Part shown: piece by piece, positions 56,040 to 64,000 of the stretch
How the letters are laid out: every line of letters begins with the position of its first letter
Numbering within the stretch: position 1 is the first letter of the stretch
Program-made: the position numbers and the translations under genes
Notes under the pieces: model-generated
The model's input: only the letters and a program-made list of their open reading frames with translations
Told to the model about the DNA's origin: nothing
Databases searched by the model: none
NCBI GenBank assembly: GCA_033439765.1
Contig: JAULSN010000016.1
Span: 389,715-453,714 of the forward strand
Direction: 5' to 3'
Source: Lasiosphaeria ovina
Lineage: Eukaryota > Ascomycota > Sordariomycetes > Sordariales > Lasiosphaeriaceae
DNA length: 64,000 nt

Positions 56040-56456
56040 ACTTAGAAAGGTTCGTTTATTTATATCCGCTAATTATACTACTTAGAAAATTAAATAAAGA
56101 GCGCTATCTATATAAATAGTAATATTTATTTACTTATATAACTTAGAAAATTAAATAAAGAGCATTATCTATATAAATAATAGTATTTATTTACTTATAC
56201 TACTTGGAAAATTAAATAAAGAGCGCTATTTATATAAATAGTAGTATTTATTTACTTATACTACTTAGAAAATTAAATAAAGAGCGCTATCTATATAAAT
56301 AATAGTATTTATTTACTTATATTACTTAGAAAATTAAATAAAGAGCGCTATCTATATAAATAGTAGTATTTATTTACTTATACTACTTAGAAAATTAAAT
56401 AAAGAACGCTATCTATATAAATAGTAGTCTTTATTTAATTTTCTAAGTAGTATAAG
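56040..56456 (+). repeat. 61-bp satellite (about 6 copies) ending in a 28-bp palindrome
   Basis: The word AAAGAGCGCTAT recurs at strict 61-bp spacing (its GCGC at 56101, 56223, 56284 and 56345, with variants at 56162 and 56406). At the right edge the unit turns back on itself: 56377-56404 and 56429-56456 are perfect 28-nt reverse complements around a 24-nt loop. Confidence 0.9.
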
Positions 56457-57139
56457 TCTAGAAATATTCTAGTATATATTTTAATAAGTAATTAAGTTAA
56501 TCCCTCCTACCTTACTTAGACCTACGACTATACTAGCCCTTATATCTATACTTAATCCTTTATTATATATACTTAGCACGGGCCGTCTAGGGAAATAGAA
56601 TAAATAGAGTTAAGAGGTATTAATATCGCGGGGCTACTTCCGAGCGTAAGAGGTCGGAAATATTTTCCTCGATAGTTTAATTAACGATTTTTATTAAGAT
56701 AATTAAGAAAGGCGGGGTTAATTCTAAGACGGCTAACGCTAAATAAGAGTAGCTACTAAACCTATAATTTTTTAACGCGTTCTCTACCTTCTAGCTATTA
56801 GAAGTTTTCTTTTCCTCCTCCTCAGTTTTAACCTATACTAGCTTTAATCCTTATATATTATTTCTACTACTCTTATTATAATTCTAATAACCTAAACGAC
56901 GTAAACGAGTAATAGAGGTATAGAACTACCCGATTATTCTCTTAAATAATTTAAAGGAGAATTAAAGTATCTTTTTATCCGATATTCTATATTACTATAA
57001 CCCGATTCTCGTCCTCTTATACTTAACGAAGTTAATAAATTTCTATAAAGTATATAGAAATCGAGAAGTAGGGAATCTTATAACGGTATATATATTCTAA
57101 ATTCGTTTATAGTTATTATATAATAATAAATTTTCCCTA
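56457..57139. other. RIP-mutated spacer, nothing recognised
   Basis: AT-rich, CpA/TpG-free DNA between the 61-bp array and the long degraded frames. No supported feature. Confidence 0.5.
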
Positions 57140-58460
57140 GGATCCTAGGACGATACCGACGACCGTATAAACGGTACCCGATATAATAAATCTCTACCGG
57201 GATCTGAATACGGTAGCGGGGACGGTAGGAATATTAGTATTAAACTACGTAATAGGGATAGTAATTAGCCGTACGGAGACTTATAAGGATTAGAGGATGA
57301 CGACGGCGACGATAGTAATAATAACGACGAAGGACTTAGTACGAGTAGCGGTCGTAAGAGACCTACTATATTTAGCGCTAAGCCGAAAGCTAAGCGGGTT
57401 AAGAGAGTCGAGGTATCTACGCTAAGCTAGCTTATCGAGAACCTTAAACCCTAGGATCCCCTTATTATTTACGAGGAGTACTATCGCCTATACTCTATAG
57501 TCTAGACTATTAGCGATAAGGTTCTATAATAGCCCGAGATAGCCGACCGAGAAGCGGAGATCTTAATAGTCCTCTCGCTTTTTAGCTATATCTTTAGTTA
57601 GTAAGGATAGGACTACTTCCGGTCGTTATATAAAGAGTACTATATAAGGTATAAGGAGTATAAAACCGTATTAACGATATCGATAACTATTACTTCCGAG
57701 CTCTAGGAGCTGGGCTATACGACGTTATCGCGGTTTATAATACTATAGAGCGGCTTAAAATAGGAAGAGGCCGAAGGTCTAAGGTATATAGACTTATAGT
57801 ACCTTAAGGCGTACCTCGAGCTAGTCCGGATTTAGGAATCTATTAACCTACGGGACGCGAACCGGCTAAAAGAGCTTAAGGTCCTTCGCCGTTCTAATAC
57901 CTTCTAGGAATTCCTTAACGATAATAAACTCCTCGGTAAACGGGGTAATATATATAAGTTATACCTAACCTCGTTCGTCGTATACTAATTAGGTATTTCT
58001 AATAAGAAATTCACTATTACCGCCTCCCGTTATAAACCCCTCCTTACCCTAGTTCGGTATTTCGGAGAGGATATATTAGCTTTCGTACCTTAGAGTAGGC
58101 TACTCGTACTCTTCTATCGGGTACGTATTATAATAGTAAAAGAAGGAGGGTAAGCGCTCTTTATAATTATTATAAAGATAAAGTAGGAGTTTCCCGGTAT
58201 TACCGACCTCTACTCCGAGGCGCTAGGTAGCTTAGTAGAGCCTATCTTCGAATAGAGCGACTTACGACCGACCTTAGGCCTCGCGCTTCTAGACGTAGGG
58301 GAAATCTCGACGTTCCGTTCTAAGGGCGTATAGGAGTTAGTAACGAGCGGAGCTAATACGAGCCCCGTACCGAGGGTTATCGAATTATAAGACGGGGATA
58401 GATTAGAGACTAACGATAGAGACGTAGCTAGGGAGGTAAACTTCTCCGATTTAGATTAGA
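57140..58460 (+). pseudogene. RIP-degraded long reading frame, part 1, unidentified
   Basis: One plus-strand frame stays coherent for over 1 kb except for TAG/TAA codons. It starts with an acidic Asp/Asn-rich stretch (EDDDGDDSNNNDEG), a basic segment (RKRPTIFSAKPKAKRVKRV), then helical, Leu- and Glu-rich sequence (YLKAYLELVRI, INLRDANRLKELKVLRRS, LLTLVRYFGEDILAFVP). The near-total absence of TGA stops fits RIP. I do not recognise the protein. It may be the first part of the frame at 59690-63030. Confidence 0.6.
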
Positions 58461-59689
58461 GACCGCTAAGAGGGGTTAAAGAGATATTATATATAAATTT
58501 TATAAATCTCTATAGCGCTCGACGACGTATCGCCCTATATTAGACGGTCGTATAGATACTTAGTTCCGATACGATCTCTATATACTAGGCCTTATCTATA
58601 TAAATACGACGTTAAGATATCCTAAGGCCGGGGGCCTTATCTATATAAACGTAACCCCGTAACGTTCCGAGGCTAGGAGGGCTAAATATCCTACGAGGCT
58701 CGGACTAGGCCTTAACGCTATAAATATGGATAAGGGTAGAGATACTCTACGGCTAGGAGATTTAACGCCGGCGATTCGTCTAATAGGCTAGGGAGATACG
58801 AGCGTTACCTCGGCGTTAAGATAGCTAGGAAATTATCTCTACGAGATATCCTAAGGCCGGGTAGTCGGTCCGACGAGACTGGGAAATACGAGTTCTCGCT
58901 CTACGGTCTAAGGTAGCGCTAGGAGGGGCTCGGATATAAGTAGGGATAGGTATTTCGCCCTAGGCTATCTCGGACGAATACGAGGTAGGTTAAACCTTAT
59001 TACTATAAGAGCGGAGCCTAATCCGAGTATTACGTAATATTAAGATAACTTATAAGAGAGCTTAGGGGTATAGATATTAAAATAGCGTATCGCGGGCTAT
59101 ATTCGTAGTAGGGTCTAGGGGATTTTATAAGTATAGGGAAGAGACTTTCTAATCCGAGTATTATATTTATAGCTATCCTACCTTCGGGTTTATATAATAG
59201 TTAAACTCCTTCTCTTATATAATTAACCTCTCTCTCCTATATAATACTATAAGACTCTAAAAACTCTACGCTACTATACCTTATAAGGGGGTATAACGTT
59301 TATACTCTCCTAGCCTTACTAAACTCTTAGCGGAAACCTCGACTACCTTTAGAACTAATAGGATCGAGGTTATTATCCCTAACTAGGCCTATAGCCTTAC
59401 CGGCCGTACTCCTATAATATAGCCGGCTAATACCCTTACTCTAACTACCGTTCTATATAATATACTACGGTATTTATAATACCTATACTCTCCTAGCCTT
59501 ACTAAACGCTTAGTAGAAACCTTAACTACTTCTAGTACTAGTAGGATCGAGGTTATTATCCCCGGCCGGACCTACGGCCTTACTAGCCGCGCTTATACGA
59601 CTTAACGTTAATTACTAAGTAGGAGCTAACGAGGACTTATAGCTAGGTATCTCTCTCCCGAAATATAACTATTAATATTAATTAATACT
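58461..59689. other. RIP-mutated spacer with internal duplications
   Basis: No coherent frame is seen. The word ATATCCTAAGGCCGG recurs near 58617 and 58848. Two roughly 130-bp segments starting at 59301 and 59484 (both beginning TATACTCTCCTAGCC) are direct repeats 183 bp apart. Confidence 0.6.
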
Positions 59690-62600
59690 TACTCGTCTTC
59701 GTATTTATCTAGGTCTTAGAATAAACGTCCTACCCCTACTAACCCCTAGGTAGCTCTAAAAAGGTAGAAGATAAGGGAGGACCGTTATAGGGCTACTCCG
59801 GCCGGCGACGAGAATAAGGAGCCTTCCGAATCTCCTTCTAGTAAATTATAGAGCGATACGGAGTAGGATAGCTATACCCTCCGGTAGGGATTTAAGCCGT
59901 TATAAGAGTAGGAGGAGTAGGAATTCCCGGATTATATCTTAGAGTAGCTTAATAATAATAACGGCCCCGTTAAGTAGTAACTATAGCTCCTACTAGTTAC
60001 CTCTATATTAGAATAGATCCGAGGCGCCTAAGATAATAAGCGTAGGCTCGCCCGCCGTATTATTTATATACTTTACGTCGGTATAATTCCGTATCCGCTA
60101 ATAGCCTATACTCTCGACGAAGAGGGCTATTAGAGATTATATATACGTTACCGGGGGCTATATTATACTTATAACGTCGAAGATAGAAGCTACCCCTCGA
60201 GCGTTACCGAGCTAGATCTTAATCTAGGGATCTATCGTACCCGCGAAGATATCCTAGGTCTCTAGCTTAATAGGGATCGCCTCGCCTTCCCTAGCCCCGG
60301 CCGCCTTTAGAACCTCTTTTCCGGACCGTTATAAGAGGGCGAGGAGATATACCTCTATAGGGATACGCCTTATAAGCTACTTCTATAATACTCGCTTAAG
60401 GATATTAATAGCTCTATTACTATCTTCTCGGACCTGAACTCCTTCTATACGTTAATTAGTCTTCTAGTTATAGCGTAGCCTACCGCGCTCCTAGGGCATT
60501 CTATCTACCTCTAATTCGATCTAGAAGTCGAGGGGAAGATGACCGAGGTCCCTATTTATAAGATCCCCTATATCCTATTCGCTACTACCAGCACCCGGTC
60601 TTACCTAATTTACGCGTTCTTCCCTATAATATACTAACCTAAGTATTCTATCTTCCTTAGCGATAAGACGTATATAACGTTCTATAACGATCTCCTACGC
60701 CCCGCCTTTAAGGAACTCTTATATAGGGTAGAGTCGGTAAGGTATATTAGGGATACCGTATCCTAGACCTCCTAGTATATCCCCCCGGACTTCCTCGCGG
60801 TATAGAACGCTTCCCGGGCTAACCTAGAGAGGTCCGGTAAGGACGGCGGCGTACGCGGGAGGCCGATCGGTATTACTATTAACCCGTCGAAAGATACCGT
60901 AGTCTAGTACTATATAGTACGGACGCTCGAGACTACCTATATATTCGAGACCGACGACCCCCGAGACTCTACCCTCCGCCTATTCTATAGTATATTCTTC
61001 CTCTATAATAGTAAGGGCCTAAAACTCGAGATATAGCGGTAGAGGACCCTCTTAGAGTATATCCGAGACTTCTAATACGGATAGTTTACGTACTTCGACG
61101 AGGTCTTATCTATCGAGAACTAGGACCAATAGTATATCGATATCGTAATAGAGGTTATATCGGTTCCCGACGGGAATTATCTATAAGGCTCGACGCTACT
61201 CACTAAGCGCTACTATACGTATAATACGGTAAAGTTCGTACTAGACGGGTAGCTTAAAGACCCTCGCCGAGCCGGTAGGCGCGGGTCGGAAAGCGCGAGC
61301 GACTCCGATACTAGGGAGGACGATTAGGCGATAATAATAGCCGGGGGGTCTTATAATACGCCGTTCTAACTACCTCCCGTATAGAGGGCCACCCTAACCG
61401 AGTACCCTATCGGCCTCCTTAGGGACGCCGTAACGCTTATGGCCGAGCCTAAGCGTAACTACCTATATACCGCGTACGGGCTAGTATATATATAGACGTA
61501 TAGCCCGCTTAAGGAGCGCTTTAACGTATAGAGGATCTATCCGTTCTCCTACCCCGGTATCGCTAACTTAGGCTATAACGAGGCCGACTATAATAATATT
61601 AATATCCTCTAGAAGACGAATAACGACCGGTTAGCCGTTAAGAGAGCGGATATCCGATCTAGGAGGCGCGTCGCGTATATTCTATAGTATACTAAGACCG
61701 AGAACTTTAGGTAGCGTACCGAACTCCGCGTAACCCTCGGCCTTATATACGTTATTTAGTAAGAAGACGAGAGCTAGGCGGAATTCCTTAGCGAGCTATC
61801 CTAGGAGACGCGGGTCTAGAGCTCGGGGTAGTCTACTAGGGTTATCTCCTTAGGGGAAGCGTAGGCCGACGTAAATAATATTACGTTCCTCTCTAACGCC
61901 TTCTATATTTATAGGACCGACGAGTTTAGGGACTTTATATAGGGTAATATTTATAAGTACCTTATAGTACTCGATACTATTAGGGCTCTATATAGTCCTA
62001 AATAGGCTACGCCGCTAGAGGTCGTAAGACTATACGGGTTACTCGTCCTCGGCCTACGCTACTTCATCTCGTATCTCCCGCTAAGCGAGGCCTAGATACT
62101 TAATACCCCGCTACGCCGCTCTACCCTCGAGATTAGGAAGCCCGGCTTCGGGTTACGAGAGACGATAAACCGGCTCGGCTTCGGGTTCTTCTACTATAGT
62201 ATAGTCGACTAGCGGTAGTTAAAGATCTCTAAGGAGTATATTAGTAGTATAACTCTTCCGGGCTTCTAAGTCGTTACGAGGTATTTACCTATTATAGAGT
62301 ACTAGGAGACCCGGTCCTTCCTCGACGAGCTCCTAGAGATTATCGACGACTAGACGCCGCGCGAAGTCTCCGAGTTCGTCCTCGAGAAATACGCCTACCT
62401 CCTACTTTAGAATTATCGCTAAGTAGTGTTCCTTAAGCTACTCGGCGATAAGTAGAAGTAGCCCCTAACCCCGGTTAGCGGCCGCTCCTTTTATTTCCTA
62501 GGACTACGAGAAGAGGCTAGGAAGGTCGGTAGGGACGTCGGGATAGTTAAGGGTAATAAGAGACGCTTTAAGTATATAAACGCCTTCTTTATCTAGATAT

Positions 62601-63035
62601 AGGATAGTACTAATATCGGGTTCGGACGGGTATATACCGAGTACCTATTATACCGGACGTTCTACCGCGTAGCCTCCGATAACCTCGGGGTAAAAGGGTA
62701 TACTTCCGTAACGGTTAGACGGCTAAGAGAGATACTCGTATACTACTTCTTCGAGTAGTATAGCGCGCTACCCTACCTAGATAATAACGGCTTAATATAG
62801 TAGGTAAGTAAGTAATATATATAGATATTATTCGTCTTTTATCCTCTATAGGCTATCGATACTATACCGCGGGGCTTATTATAGATCTCTATTACGAGAG
62901 CCGTCGCTATTATGAAGGACGAGTATAAGGCCGTAAGGGCTCCCGCGCTAGTGCCTAGTTATCTAAATAGAGTTACTAACGTTAATACTATAAAGGCCTA
63001 GATCGCTTACGGGCGAAGCCTCGCCTATTATAAGT
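59690..63035 (+). pseudogene. RIP-degraded long reading frame, part 2, unidentified
   Basis: About 1100 codons in one plus frame, broken only by TAG/TAA. Recognisable stretches are protein-like: YKIPYILFATTSTRSYLIY, NLERSGKDGGVRGRPIGITI, ERFNV followed by IYPFSYPGIANLGYNEADYN, TPLRRSTLEIRKPGFGLRE and DSTNIGFGRVYTEYLLYRTF. No helicase, transposase or polymerase motif could be identified. Candidates are a telomere-associated gene or the open frame of an unknown mobile element. The length and end position beside the telomere make a repeated subtelomeric gene family likely. Confidence 0.65.
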
Positions 63036-63044
63036 AATAATCGT

Positions 63045-63122
63045 CTTCTATCTCGGTCTTCTATCTCGGTCTTTTATTTCGATCTTCTATCTTAGTCTTC
63101 TATCTCGATCTCCTATCTCGGT
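63045..63122 (+). repeat. 13-bp minisatellite, about 6 copies
   Basis: CTTCTATCTCGGT repeats with small variants (CTTTTATTTCGAT and so on), followed by related CT-rich sequence. Confidence 0.8.
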
Positions 63123-63705
63123 CGTCTTCTATCTCTCTTATTATATATTAGAACCGTATCCGAACGTATCTCCTATAGAGAGGTAATTAGTATTAGCTTT
63201 ATAATTATATTTAGTATAATTACTTAATACTAAGCTAGGGTTCCGGCGCGGGGCCTCGGATAGATAGCGAGAAGGACCCGCGTCCGGGTACGGGGTATAG
63301 GACTAATAAGGGGACTCGGTCCGTTAATATAATAACGAAGCTAAGGCGTAAGTAATAGTTATATAATATATAATAGTTATATAATATAATATATAATAAG
63401 GCCTTTTATAAATATTACTATTTAGTATAATTTATTAATAGTATTACTTAACGGAGTAATACTCTCGTCTTACCTTTATAAATCTAATAAGTAGAGACTA
63501 GAAGTAGGGCTATTATATACTCCCGTATATAACTATATAAGGCCTATTTCCTCGCCCTTATAGGTAGCTATATTACTAATTAAACTCTCCCTTTTATTCT
63601 TTTTAAGGATTATATTACTTATATTAATAACGGTATTTTTAAAATAGGGCTATTTATTCGAGTAATACTATTTTTAAATTTTACTAAGTAGTATAATTAA
63701 TAAGT
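63123..63705. other. AT-rich RIP-mutated subtelomeric spacer
   Basis: It contains TATAATATATAATA-type low-complexity patches near 63350-63400 and no coherent frame. Confidence 0.5.
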
Positions 63706-63891
63706 ATAAGTAATAAAGAAGGCTCCGACTCTAATAAAGCCGTAGTTACGCCTATAGCTTAATTTAAACGCGGGCGTAATCGGCTTAAGAAGGATAAGGC
63801 TATTATAAAAGAGCCTACTAAAACTCTGAAGAAGACGAAGGTCGTCTTTAAGCTTATAGTCGGTAACTTCGATACTACCTATATAACGTTC
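63706..63891 (+). pseudogene. Start of a reading frame cut off by the telomere
   Basis: A plus frame begins at ATA (probably a RIP-mutated ATG) and reads SNKEGSDSNKAVVTPIA, a TAA at 63760-63762, then a basic stretch (KRGRNRLKKDKAIIKEPT) and VVFKLIVGNFDTTYITF, running directly into TTAGGG repeats at 63892. It is too short to identify. Confidence 0.45.
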
Positions 63892-64000
63892 TTAGGGTTA
63901 GGGTTAGGGTTAGGGTTAGGGTTAGGGTTAGGGTTAGGGTTAGGGTTAGGGTTAGGGTTAGGGTTAGGGTTAGGGTTAGGGTTAGGGTTAGGGTTAGGGT
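63892..64000 (+). repeat. Telomere, (TTAGGG)n
   Basis: About 18 uninterrupted TTAGGG copies reach the end of the window, with the G-rich strand running 5' to 3' to the end. This is the canonical filamentous-fungal telomere sequence, so the window ends at a chromosome end. Confidence 0.99.

Larger units (their letters stand above)
47080..63891. other. RIP-mutated subtelomeric block
   Basis: From about 47.08 kb to the telomere, CpA and TpG nearly vanish and TpA is strongly enriched, while CpG remains common. Reading frames are interrupted mostly by TAG and TAA, as expected when TGG and CAG/CAA mutate. The exceptions are the two LTRs of the chromovirus and a patch at about 47980-48260, which keep CpA/TpG. 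Confidence 0.9.

Noticed and set aside
57140..63035. Telomere-linked RecQ helicase
   Set aside because: Position and size suggested it, but no helicase motifs (Walker A, DEAH) were found even when RIP changes were allowed for.

Overview
The window is the right end of a chromosome of a filamentous ascomycete (Pezizomycotina, probably Sordariomycetes). The evidence is short GT-AG introns with CTAAC/CTGAC branch sites, a Zn2Cys6 regulator, C-to-T/G-to-A mutation of repeats typical of repeat-induced point mutation (RIP), and a terminal (TTAGGG)n array at 63892-64000. The species cannot be fixed from the sequence.

1-36 kb is gene-sparse, chromosome-like DNA. The first 11.7 kb has no gene I can support. 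Then come a Pho80/Clg1-type cyclin gene (11753), a 993-residue coiled-coil protein (18982), a SnoaL-like NTF2-fold protein (26874, one intron), a histidine acid phosphatase broken by one stop and several frameshifts (29730-31611), a thioredoxin (32124), a basic protein with an internal repeat (33724) and a small single-pass membrane protein (minus strand, 34970).

36.8-42.2 kb is a compact accessory locus. A Zn2Cys6 regulator (minus) is divergent from an MFS transporter (plus) across about 1.05 kb that contains a perfect palindrome with a CGG-N5-CCG core. The transporter is convergent, 86 bp apart, with a gene for a signal-peptide protein ending in KDEL. The natural guess is that the regulator controls the transporter.

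42.2-46.9 kb is a zone of broken accessory genes: a Thr/Pro-rich fragment, a C2H2 zinc-finger pseudogene, the N-terminal part of an NLR-like (STAND) protein and a minus-strand gene with one in-frame TAG.

47.1-63.9 kb is heavily RIP-mutated subtelomere in which CpA/TpG are nearly absent. It holds a complete chromodomain Ty3/gypsy element (47423-54170, 244-bp LTRs, AGCTA target duplication) nested in an older inverted LTR of the same family, a 49-bp satellite, a 61-bp satellite ending in a perfect 28-bp palindrome, and about 6 kb of remnants of long unidentified reading frames. Telomeric repeats begin directly inside a RIP-marked reading frame.

Protein identities come from reading motifs by eye. 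No database search was run.
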